From Polyangiaceae bacterium (GTDB lineage: Bacteria; Myxococcota_A; Polyangia; Polyangiales; Polyangiaceae), in NCBI GenBank assembly GCA_025934595.1, contig JAICXU010000095.1, positions 1 through 8,522 of the forward strand: a stretch of 8,522 bases of DNA, given 5' to 3'. Position 1 is the stretch's first letter. Every line of letters begins with the position of its first letter. Below are positions 1 through 6,484 of this stretch, piece after piece. The notes below the pieces were generated by a model, which was not told the DNA's origin, ran no database searches, and worked only from the letters and a program-made list of their open reading frames with translations. The position numbers were made by a program, and so were the translations under genes.

Positions 1-26
1 AGCACGAATGCAAATCGTCCTCCGAC

Positions 27-56
27 GCACCACGTGCATCACGTCACGCATCACAA
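27..56. repeat. Short tandem 9-mer repeat at the kinase stop codon
   Basis: GCACCACGT (27-35) and GCATCACGT (36-44) are adjacent, and after CAC a third, diverged unit GCATCACAA (48-56) follows. The repeat covers the kinase stop codon (44-46). Too short to be a mobile or CRISPR element; it could be an operator for a gene left of the window or chance. Confidence 0.35.
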
Positions 57-1123
57 GTCATCGGAGCCGACGCAGCTGCGGTTTCCACGTGATGATGAAA
101 TGCGGCGGCGACGATGATCGAGCTCGCGATGACCGCACCGACGGCAAGCGCGATCGACACGCGGCTCGCGCTGGGAGTCGACGTCGAGAGGATCGTGGGC
201 GCCGTGAGACCCGTTTGCGTGGGAGGCGGGCTCGCGGGAGCGTTCGCGATCGTGGAGGCCGGCGAAGGAACGAGCGTCGCCGGTCCGAGCGCGCGCCATT
301 GCGAAAGCACCTCCGCGGCGCTCACGTAGCGCTCGGACGGATCGCGCGACAGACACGTGTCGATGACGACGTCGAGGCCCGCGGGGATCGGAACGCGCGC
401 CGCCTCGCGTAGCGGCATCGCGCTCTTTTCGAGCTTCTCTGCGATCAGCGCGATCGAGCCTTTTTCCTCGTATGCGAGACGTCCCGACAAAATCTCGAAG
501 ATGACCATCGCGAACGAATAGAGATCCGCGCGCTCGTTCACCTTCGAGGCGCCGCGGATTTGCTCCGGCGCCATGTACGCGATCGTTCCGACCGATTCGC
601 CCGTCATCGTCAGCTTCTCGCCGTCGACGATGTCGAGCTTGCACACGCCGAAGTCCAAAATTTTCGCGCGCATCCCGCCGTTGTCGAGCGACTCGACGAA
701 AATGTTTCCGGGCTTCAGATCGCGATGCACGACGCCGGCCGAATGCGCGTCGATGAGACCGCGAAGGACGTTGTCGCCGATGAGACGCGCTTCGTCCCAG
801 GTCATGAAGCCGTCGACGCCGCGCAATCTCTCCGAAAGCGATTGTCCGAAGAGCAGCTCCATCACCAAGAAGAGCTCGCCGTCGTCGGTGCGATCGATCT
901 CGAGCACGTGGGGTACGAACTCGCTCGAGATGCGGCCGGCGGCGACGGCCTCGCGCTCGAGACGCGCGATGAGCGTGTCGTCGAGCAGCGTGCGGCTCAC
1001 CACCTTGATGGCAACGTCGGTCCCGGAGTCGAGGTGGATCGCGCGGAAGACCTCGCCCATGCCTCCGCGGCCGATCGACTCAATCAGCTCGTATTTTCCG
1101 TGTAAAACGTCGCCGGGCCCCAT
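44..1123 (-). CDS. Membrane-anchored Hanks-type Ser/Thr protein kinase
   Basis: A 359-residue eukaryotic-like Ser/Thr kinase of the PknB type, expected to phosphorylate protein substrates in the cytoplasm. The kinase domain spans about residues 11-277 and every catalytic element is visible: glycine loop GRGGMGEVF (18-26), ATP lysine K40, helix-C glutamate E58, catalytic loop HRDLKPGN (133-140), DFG (157-159) and APE (185-187). T172, T174, S177 and T180 in the activation loop are possible autophosphorylation sites. A Pro/Ala/Thr-rich linker (about 281-320) leads to one hydrophobic segment (about 322-342) and a very short tail with three histidines. There is no PASTA, TPR or other sensor domain outside the membrane, so an external signal would need a partner. 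It starts 11 bp after the acyl-CoA synthetase stop and is probably co-transcribed with it. GGCGAGG lies only 1 nt before the ATG, too close for a good ribosome site. The kinase call is firm; substrate and signal are unknown. Confidence 0.95.
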   Translation of the reverse strand: MGPGDVLHGKYELIESIGRGGMGEVFRAIHLDSGTDVAIKVVSRTLLDDTLIARLEREAVAAGRISSEFVPHVLEIDRTDDGELFLVMELLFGQSLSERLRGVDGFMTWDEARLIGDNVLRGLIDAHSAGVVHRDLKPGNIFVESLDNGGMRAKILDFGVCKLDIVDGEKLTMTGESVGTIAYMAPEQIRGASKVNERADLYSFAMVIFEILSGRLAYEEKGSIALIAEKLEKSAMPLREAARVPIPAGLDVVIDTCLSRDPSERYVSAAEVLSQWRALGPATLVPSPASTIANAPASPPPTQTGLTAPTILSTSTPSASRVSIALAVGAVIASSIIVAAAFHHHVETAAASAPMTCDA

Positions 1124-1134
1124 GCCTCGCCAAC

Positions 1135-2883
1135 TTAAAGCTTAGCTCCCGGGGCGCCGCCGGCGGCCTGTTTTTTCAGGCGAAGCTCACGTTTCAGCAC
1201 TTTTCCAGTCGGATTTCGCGGCAAGGCGTCCATGAAGACATAGGTGCGCGGAACCTTCGGGCCGGACAAGCGGGCGCGGGCCCATGTTTTCAGCTCGCCT
1301 TCGAAGTCCTGCGCGCTGCCTTTGGATCCAGGTCGGCGCACGACGACGGCTTCGACGCGCTCGCCCCATTCTTGATCTTCGACGCCGATGACGGCGACCT
1401 CGGCGACGTCGGGATGCTCTTCGAGCACGCCCTCGACCTCGGCGGGATACACGTTCACGCCGCCGGAGATGATCATGTCGCGCTTTCGACCTTCTATGAA
1501 GTAGCGACCGTCGCGATCGAGGCGCGCGAGATCGCCGACACTGAAGAAGCCGTCGCGCATGCTGTTCTTCGTCGCGTCGTCGTCGTGGTGGTAGCCGGCC
1601 ACGAGCATTTTGTTTTTGACGTAGAGCTCGCCCACGTCGCCCTTTTTCACGTCGTTGCCGGCGTCATCCAAAAGACGAATTTCATTTCCGGGGATCATGC
1701 GGCCGATGGTCGACGGTGCATCGCGGAGATCGGCCGGCTTCGCGAGCGTGACGAGCCCCGTCTCGGTCGCGCCGTAAAAGTTGAAGAGGATGTCGCCGAA
1801 TTGGTCCATCGCGGCGATCGCGAGCGGCCCCGGAAGCGGCGCGCCACCCGAGAAAATGGCCCTGAGCGAGCTCGTGTCGTGCTTCGCGATCTCCGCGTCA
1901 CCGAGCTGCAAGACGCGATGGATCATGGTCGGCACCATCGCCGTCGTCGTGACGCGATACCTCTCGATGTCGCGCACGAAATTCTCCGGCTTGAACTCGT
2001 CCATGATGACGACCTCGGCGCCGAGAATGTGATGGAGCGCGACGAAGCCGAACGCGGTCGAGTGATAGAGCGGACACGTGACGAGATGCACGTCGTCGAC
2101 GCGCATCGGTGTTTCGTTGATGAAGCGCAGCGTCGCCGGGAGCGCGTCCTTCGGAAATTTTCGAACCGCGCCTTTCGGCTTTCCCGTCGTGCCGGACGTG
2201 TAGATGACGACCGCGCCGTCTTTCTCGGGATCGATGTCGGGCAGCTTCGTCTTTTCTCCGGCGAGGAGCTCCTCGTAGGTCGCCGCGTCCTTCACCGTGC
2301 CGCTCATCGCGACGAGCATCGTCGCGGGCATGCCGAGCTTCTTCGCGGCGTCGCGGACCGTCGGCCAAAGCTCGTCCTCGAAGAAGATCATCTTCGAGCC
2401 CGAGTGACCCGTGAGATACGCGAGCTCGTCGGCCGTCGATCGCCACGACACGCTGACCGCCGCGCTTCCGATCCGGCTCGCCGCGCATTGGAGCTCGATG
2501 AACTCCGGCCGGTTCTTCATCATCAAGACGAAGCTCGAGCCCTTGGAGAGGCCGCGTCGCATGAGACCGCTCGCGAGAAGATCCATGCGGTTGTCGAGCT
2601 GGGCGTACGTGAGCGAGCGATCGCGGAATCGAATGGCGATCTTGTCGGGTGAATTGGCGGCGTGAAGCCGGTAAATCTGAGAGGGATTTCGCGGGCCGAT
2701 CGTGAAGATCTTGCCGAGCGCGACGACGCCAGGAACGGTGATCGACCAGAGGAGCCCGCTCCGATTGCCGACTTGGGCGGCGACGCGAACGCGGTCGGGA
2801 GCATCGGCGATGCGCTCTCCGATAGCGACCAGGCTTGGTCGCGTCGTGAAAGCTTCCTTTAAACGGCCGAAGAATTCACTCAT
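1135..2883 (-). CDS. AMP-dependent fatty-acyl-CoA synthetase (FadD-like)
   Basis: A 582-residue class I adenylate-forming enzyme. The family activates a carboxylic acid with ATP to an acyl-AMP and transfers it to CoA (or another thiol). Visible motifs: P-loop YTSGTTGKPKG (228-238), YGATETG (370-376), the hinge region SVGDLARLDRDGRYFIEGRKR (Asp451, Arg466), SGGVNVYPAEVE (473-484), and the catalytic lysine in NPTGK (Lys561). A hydrophobic stretch at about residues 43-63 precedes the AMP-binding domain, as in several bacterial long-chain acyl-CoA synthetases, and may associate with the membrane. No carrier-protein or thioesterase domain is fused. I chose the ATG at 2883. In-frame ATGs at 2907 and 2988 would extend the protein back over the divergent promoter or into the PilZ gene, and the added residues do not resemble the family. 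The likely substrate is a medium- or long-chain fatty acid, but specificity cannot be read from the sequence. It probably heads an operon with the downstream kinase. Confidence 0.93.
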   Translation of the reverse strand: MSEFFGRLKEAFTTRPSLVAIGERIADAPDRVRVAAQVGNRSGLLWSITVPGVVALGKIFTIGPRNPSQIYRLHAANSPDKIAIRFRDRSLTYAQLDNRMDLLASGLMRRGLSKGSSFVLMMKNRPEFIELQCAASRIGSAAVSVSWRSTADELAYLTGHSGSKMIFFEDELWPTVRDAAKKLGMPATMLVAMSGTVKDAATYEELLAGEKTKLPDIDPEKDGAVVIYTSGTTGKPKGAVRKFPKDALPATLRFINETPMRVDDVHLVTCPLYHSTAFGFVALHHILGAEVVIMDEFKPENFVRDIERYRVTTTAMVPTMIHRVLQLGDAEIAKHDTSSLRAIFSGGAPLPGPLAIAAMDQFGDILFNFYGATETGLVTLAKPADLRDAPSTIGRMIPGNEIRLLDDAGNDVKKGDVGELYVKNKMLVAGYHHDDDATKNSMRDGFFSVGDLARLDRDGRYFIEGRKRDMIISGGVNVYPAEVEGVLEEHPDVAEVAVIGVEDQEWGERVEAVVVRRPGSKGSAQDFEGELKTWARARLSGPKVPRTYVFMDALPRNPTGKVLKRELRLKKQAAGGAPGAKL

Positions 2884-2922
2884 TCCGTCATCGTGATACC
2901 TTGTCATCTCGATGGAACGCAA
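2875..2922. promoter_or_regulatory. Overlapping divergent promoters for acyl-CoA synthetase and PilZ genes
   Basis: The two start codons are 28 bp apart. On the plus strand, TTCACT (2875-2880), a 16-bp spacer and TACCTT (2897-2902) stand 9 nt before the PilZ ATG. On the minus strand, TTGCGT (complement of 2917-2922), an 18-bp spacer and TATCAC (complement of 2893-2898) stand 9 nt before the synthetase ATG. The two -10 hexamers share the central TA at 2897-2898, so polymerase at one should exclude polymerase at the other. Each -35 lies inside the opposite gene's first codons. Sites are matched by eye to sigma70 consensus; no start site has been mapped. Confidence 0.45.
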
Positions 2923-3331
2923 TCGCCCGGATAGCGCGCCGCCCTCGTCGTGGAGCGAGAGGCGCGACAGCCTTCGGGCCGCCATCACATTGCGTGTAGA
3001 CTACAAGCGTCTCAACACGTTCTTCGCCGACTACACGAAGAACATTTCGAAGGGCGGCACCTTCATCCGCACGACGAAGCCGCTCGATGTCGGCACCGAG
3101 TTCGTGTTCGTGCTCTCGTTTCCTGCGCAAGAGAAGCAACTCAAGCTCAAAGGCGAGGTCATGTGGGTCGTGCCGGAAGAAAAGGCGACCGACGAGCAAC
3201 CGCCGGGCATGGGCATCCGGTTTCTTTTCGCGAACCAAGACGAGCGTGATGCGGTCGATCACTTCGTCGAGGTCATGATGGAAGAAGCGCTCGGCGAGCA
3301 CATCTCGCAAAAGCTGCTGGCAAAAAAGTAG
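2912..3331 (+). CDS. PilZ domain protein, myxobacterial TIGR02266-type c-di-GMP effector
   Basis: A 139-residue single-domain PilZ protein. The c-di-GMP-binding signature looks complete: RxxxR at Arg18-Arg22 (RRDSLR) and NxSxxG at 44-49 (NISKGG), followed by a beta-barrel pattern with GTEFVFVLSFP (61-71), KLKGEVMWVV (78-87) and the closing PGMGIRFLF (98-106). The stretch RLNTFFADYTKNISKGGTFI is characteristic of the TIGR02266 group expanded in Myxococcus and relatives, where some members affect motility or polarity. The first 15 residues are polar and probably disordered; an acidic/amphipathic helix of about 30 residues closes the protein. No signal peptide or membrane segment is seen, so it is likely a cytoplasmic c-di-GMP-responsive adaptor; its target is unknown. 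There is no ribosome-binding site before the ATG, but a -10-like hexamer lies 9 nt upstream. It is followed 20 bp later by nadA, with no obvious functional link. Confidence 0.92.
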   Translation: MERNRPDSAPPSSWSERRDSLRAAITLRVDYKRLNTFFADYTKNISKGGTFIRTTKPLDVGTEFVFVLSFPAQEKQLKLKGEVMWVVPEEKATDEQPPGMGIRFLFANQDERDAVDHFVEVMMEEALGEHISQKLLAKK

Positions 3332-3345
3332 CCGCGCCCTACATT
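3317..3345 (+). promoter_or_regulatory. Predicted nadA promoter, leaderless geometry
   Basis: CTGGCA (3317-3322), a 17-bp spacer and TACATT (3340-3345) each match four of six sigma70 consensus bases. The -10 ends 6 nt before the ATG, so initiation at the usual 7-nt distance falls on the A of the start codon. No Shine-Dalgarno is present. The -35 lies in the last PilZ codons, giving nadA its own promoter despite the 20-bp gap. Read by eye only. Confidence 0.45.
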
Positions 3346-3351
3346 CGCCCC

Positions 3352-4353
3352 ATGACCTCACTGCCCTTGGCCGGGCATCCGTCAGGACGCGCGCAAGCGA
3401 TCGATCCGAGCCTCGATCTCGAGGACGAAATCGCGCGCCTGAAAAAAGAGCGCAACGCGATCGTGCTCGCGCATTACTACCAGGACGGCGATATCCAAGA
3501 CGTGGCCGACGTGGTCGGCGACTCGTTACAGCTCGCGCAAGCGGCCGCAAAAACCAAGGCCGACGTCATCTGCTTCGCGGGCGTGCACTTCATGGCGGAG
3601 ACGGCGAAAATTTTGAATCCGCACAAGGCCGTCGTCCTGCCGGATCTCACGGCGGGTTGCTCGCTCGCCGACGGTTGCCCGCCGGACGCGTTCGCGGCGT
3701 GGATTCAGAAGCACACCGTGAACGGCGAAAAGCCGATAGTTGTATCTTACATCAATTGCTCGGCCGAAGTGAAAGCGCTCTCGGATTACATCGTGACGTC
3801 GTCGAACGCGGAGAAGATCGTCGCGCAAATTCCGGAAGGGAAAAAAATCTTGTTCGCGCCCGACAAAAATCTCGGCGCGTTCATCGAAAAGAAGCTCGGT
3901 CGCAAAATGGAAATGTGGCAGGGCAGCTGCATCGTCCACGAGACGTTCAGCGAGAAGAAGCTCGTGCAGCTGAAAGAGCGGCATCCGGGCGCGCCGATCT
4001 TGGCGCACCCCGAATGCGAGCCCGTCGTGCTGAAGATGGCGGACTACATCGGATCGACGACCGGCATTTTGAAGACGGCGCTCGCGCGTCCGGAAAAGGA
4101 AATCATCGTCGTCACCGAAGCGGGGATTCTGCACGCATTGGAGAAAGCAGCCGCCGAGGCCGGGATCGAAAAGACGTTCATTCCTGCCCCGCCCATGGCG
4201 AGCTGCGCGTGCAACGAATGCCCCCACATGAAGAAAAACACGCTCGAAAAGGTGTATTTGGCGCTACGGGACATGCAGCCCGAGATCACGATGCCGGCGG
4301 AATTGATGACGCGCGCGCTCGCCCCCATCGAGAAAATGCTCGCCCTTTCCTAG
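3352..4353 (+). CDS. nadA: Quinolinate synthase NadA
   Basis: A 333-residue [4Fe-4S] quinolinate synthase, which condenses iminoaspartate with dihydroxyacetone phosphate to quinolinate in de novo NAD synthesis. The three pseudo-repeated domains and hallmark motifs are present: LAHYYQDGDIQDVADVVGDS (39-58), LPDLTAGCSLADGCP (96-110), VSYINCSAEVKA (131-142), GSCIVHE (191-197), HPECEPVV (219-226) and CACNECPHMKKN (285-296). By position, Cys103, Cys193 and Cys290 should be the cluster ligands, matching Cys113, Cys200 and Cys297 of the E. coli enzyme. The C-terminal cysteines are spaced CxCxxC rather than the CxxCxxC of E. coli. Length is typical of the family. Neither nadB (aspartate oxidase, which supplies iminoaspartate) nor nadC is in the window, so the pathway must be completed elsewhere. 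The ATG at 3352 is supported by the adjacent -10 element and by a short poorly conserved leader before the first helix. Confidence 0.98.
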   Translation: MTSLPLAGHPSGRAQAIDPSLDLEDEIARLKKERNAIVLAHYYQDGDIQDVADVVGDSLQLAQAAAKTKADVICFAGVHFMAETAKILNPHKAVVLPDLTAGCSLADGCPPDAFAAWIQKHTVNGEKPIVVSYINCSAEVKALSDYIVTSSNAEKIVAQIPEGKKILFAPDKNLGAFIEKKLGRKMEMWQGSCIVHETFSEKKLVQLKERHPGAPILAHPECEPVVLKMADYIGSTTGILKTALARPEKEIIVVTEAGILHALEKAAAEAGIEKTFIPAPPMASCACNECPHMKKNTLEKVYLALRDMQPEITMPAELMTRALAPIEKMLALS

Positions 4354-4378
4354 GAACGGCGGCGCCGGGCATGGTTTC

Positions 4379-4407
4379 GTGACCGCGGGCATCCGGCGGG
4401 CTACGAT
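4379..4407 (+). promoter_or_regulatory. Predicted promoter of the IgGFc-binding-like lipoprotein
   Basis: GTGACC (4379-4384), a 17-bp spacer and TACGAT (4402-4407), each four of six to sigma70 consensus, with the -10 ending 9 nt before the ATG at 4417. No Shine-Dalgarno is present. A heptamer CGGGCAT occurs at 4366-4372 and 4386-4392, start to start 20 bp, flanking the -35; it could be an operator or chance. CGCCGG (4363-4368) and CCGGCG (4393-4398) can pair around a 24-nt loop, but there is no T-run, so I do not call a terminator for nadA. Confidence 0.42.
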
Positions 4408-4416
4408 TCGCGCTCC

Positions 4417-6429
4417 ATGCGCAGCCTCCCTCGTGCCGCGATCCTCGGCGGCGCCTTTGCTTTCGTCCTCGTCGCGTGCGGATCGCGATCCGCGCTCGTC
4501 GACGGTGAGGTCGACGTCGTCGTGAATCCGGACGGTCAAACGTCCGACGTATTTCATCCCGACGCGCCATTCCAAAGCGACGCGCCGAAAGATGCGCCGC
4601 ACGATGGTCCGCTCTTCGAAGGCGGTCCGCTCGACGTGCAAGTCGATTGCAACGAGCCCACCTACTGCGATCCGCGCGACCCGGGATACGTGTACGAATG
4701 CGGCGTTCGCGTCTTCCAATGCAGCTCGCTCGAGGAGTGCAAAGAAGGAAAATGCGTGAATCCGTGCGTGGACACGCTCGGCGAGGACACGTCGAACGGT
4801 TGTGAGTTCTACGCGAACGAGGTCGACGTCACGAACGCCACCGACCAAAGCGCGAAAGGCGCGTGCTTCGCCGTCTTCATCGTCAATCAATGGAAGACGG
4901 GCGAGCCCGCCAAAATTCAAGTCGATCGGGGCGGAACGATCTTGCCGATCGCGCAATTCGCGCGCATCCCCGCCGGCACCGGCACGAGCATCACGTACAC
5001 GCCGTACGACGACTCGACGGGCCTCGCCAAAGATCAAATCGCGATCCTCTTTCTCTCGCGCGATCCGAACGCCGTCAACAACGGCTCGACCTCGCCGGGC
5101 GCGCTCGCGGGGTGTCCGGCCGGCGTGACGCCCGCCATTCTCGCCGACTCCGGGATCACCGGCACGGGCGTCGGCAGCGCGTTCCACATCAAGACGAACG
5201 TGCCCGTCGTCGGCTATCAAATTTATCCGTACGGTGGCGGCCGCGCGCGCGTCACGTCGGCCACGCTGCTTTTACCGACGAACGTGTGGGGCACGAACTA
5301 CGTCGCCGCGAATGCGTACGCGCGTTCGACCGCGCTCGGCACGGACAGCGACTCGGCCGGCACGCTCGCGATCATCGCGCAAGCGGACAACACGCACGTC
5401 ACCATCAATCCCGTCGCGGACATCGTCCCCGGAGGCTCGCTCGCGGGAACGACGGCGGGCACGCCCGTCACGTACACGATCGACAAGGGCGAATACTTGC
5501 AGTTTACACAGAACGTGGAGCTCACCGGCAGCGCGGTCCAATCGGACAATCCCGTCGCGATCGTCGGCGGCAACACGCTCATGGACGTGCCCGTCACGCA
5601 GGGCATGCGAGCCGACGCCGCGCAGCAGATGTTGCCTCCCGTCGAAGCGCTCGGGAACGAGTACGTCGGTGTTCGCTATCGATCACGCGTGACGAATTAT
5701 CACTATTCCGGACCGAGCGAAGAGAGCGTGCCGTGGCGCATCGTCGGCGTCGTCGACGGCACCACGCTCACGTTCGATCCGCCCGTGGCCGGGGCGCCGT
5801 CGAGCGTGAATGCGCGACAGCTCATCGAGTTCAATGCGCCAGGTCCGTTCGTCGTCACGAGCCAGGACTCAAATCACCCCTTTTACTTCGCGCAATACAT
5901 GACGGGCGGATTTCCCTTCGGCCCCGTGGAGGGCACTCCGCCCGACGACATCGGCGGCGGCGAAGGCGATCCCGAGTTCGTGAACGTGATCACGCCGAGC
6001 CAATATTTGTCGCGCTACACGTTCTTCACCGATCCGACCTACCCCGAGACGAACTTGGTCGTCACGCGCGTGAAAGACGCCTCGCTCGGATTCCCGAACG
6101 TATCGCTCGACTGCGCAGGGACGCTGTCGGGCTGGACCAACATCGGCTCGAGCGGAAAATATCAGTTCACGCGCGTGGATCTTTCGAGGGACAACTTCGT
6201 GGGCGTCGGCGGTTGCAACAACGGCGTGCACACGATCGTCGCGAACTTCGACGGCAATCCCGCGTCACCCACTCCCTTCTTCGGCGTGACGGTGTGGGGC
6301 TGGGGAAGCGGCCGCACGTACTCGGGCACCGACGAAGCGAACCCCGCATCGACGCGATGGGTGAGCTACGGCTACCCCGCCGGCGCGAACATCACGACCC
6401 TGAACAACGTCGTCTTGAACGCGCATTGA
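4417..6429 (+). CDS. Surface lipoprotein with IgGFc-binding-like N-terminal domain
   Basis: A 670-residue predicted lipoprotein. A hydrophobic signal segment (residues 5-20) ends in the lipobox LVAC with Cys21 as the lipidation site; Gly at +2 favours outer-membrane sorting by the E. coli rule, which may not hold here. An acidic Asp/Pro linker (about 38-77) is followed by a compact eight-cysteine segment (Cys78, 84, 95, 102, 108, 113, 117, 129), probably disulfide-bonded. The body from about 128 (CEFYANEVD) to 500 is a beta-rich repeat resembling the IgGFc_binding domain of myxobacterial proteins (FAVFIVNQ, VVGYQIYPYGG, SATLLLP, GEYLQFTQ, PVAIVGG, FYFAQYMTGG). The C-terminal part (about 520-670), with ITPSQYLSRYTFFTDPTYP and a two-Cys pair (566, 600), is a further beta domain seen at the end of such proteins. 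The family name comes from similarity to mammalian FCGBP; there is no reason to infer antibody binding. A role in cell-surface adhesion or matrix contact is plausible but unproven. It has its own predicted promoter. Confidence 0.85.
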   Translation: MRSLPRAAILGGAFAFVLVACGSRSALVDGEVDVVVNPDGQTSDVFHPDAPFQSDAPKDAPHDGPLFEGGPLDVQVDCNEPTYCDPRDPGYVYECGVRVFQCSSLEECKEGKCVNPCVDTLGEDTSNGCEFYANEVDVTNATDQSAKGACFAVFIVNQWKTGEPAKIQVDRGGTILPIAQFARIPAGTGTSITYTPYDDSTGLAKDQIAILFLSRDPNAVNNGSTSPGALAGCPAGVTPAILADSGITGTGVGSAFHIKTNVPVVGYQIYPYGGGRARVTSATLLLPTNVWGTNYVAANAYARSTALGTDSDSAGTLAIIAQADNTHVTINPVADIVPGGSLAGTTAGTPVTYTIDKGEYLQFTQNVELTGSAVQSDNPVAIVGGNTLMDVPVTQGMRADAAQQMLPPVEALGNEYVGVRYRSRVTNYHYSGPSEESVPWRIVGVVDGTTLTFDPPVAGAPSSVNARQLIEFNAPGPFVVTSQDSNHPFYFAQYMTGGFPFGPVEGTPPDDIGGGEGDPEFVNVITPSQYLSRYTFFTDPTYPETNLVVTRVKDASLGFPNVSLDCAGTLSGWTNIGSSGKYQFTRVDLSRDNFVGVGGCNNGVHTIVANFDGNPASPTPFFGVTVWGWGSGRTYSGTDEANPASTRWVSYGYPAGANITTLNNVVLNAH

Positions 6430-6446
6430 AATTGTTTTCACGAACT

Positions 6447-6475
6447 CTGGCGAAGCCCATCGTCGCGACTTAGTC
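6447..6475 (+). promoter_or_regulatory. Weak predicted promoter of the short-chain dehydrogenase
   Basis: CTGGCG (6447-6452), a 17-bp spacer and TTAGTC (6470-6475) end 9 nt before the ATG at 6485. The -35 matches only three of six consensus bases. It is listed mainly because its placement repeats that of the nadA and lipoprotein promoters. The preceding 6430-6446 stretch is locally AT-rich. No Shine-Dalgarno or terminator is seen in the 55-bp gap. Confidence 0.3.
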
Positions 6476-6484
6476 TCGCTCGCC

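Noticed and set aside
1135..1146. The acyl-CoA synthetase ends in Ala-Lys-Leu, a peroxisomal PTS1-like tripeptide.
   Set aside because: The context is bacterial, with no peroxisome; a three-residue match in a disordered tail is expected by chance.
1372..2652. A 426-codon plus-strand open frame opposite the acyl-CoA synthetase.
   Set aside because: Rich in Arg, His, Glu and Asp without domain character; it is the antisense shadow expected from GC-biased codons of a well-supported gene.
4354..4416. Possible hairpin terminator after nadA (CGCCGG with CCGGCG).
   Set aside because: The 6-bp stem has a 24-nt loop and no T-run, and it overlaps the next gene's predicted promoter.
4863..6473. A 536-codon plus-strand frame overlapping the lipoprotein gene in another frame.
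   Set aside because: Extremely Arg/His-rich low-complexity translation; the other frame has a signal peptide, conserved cysteines and beta-domain motifs.
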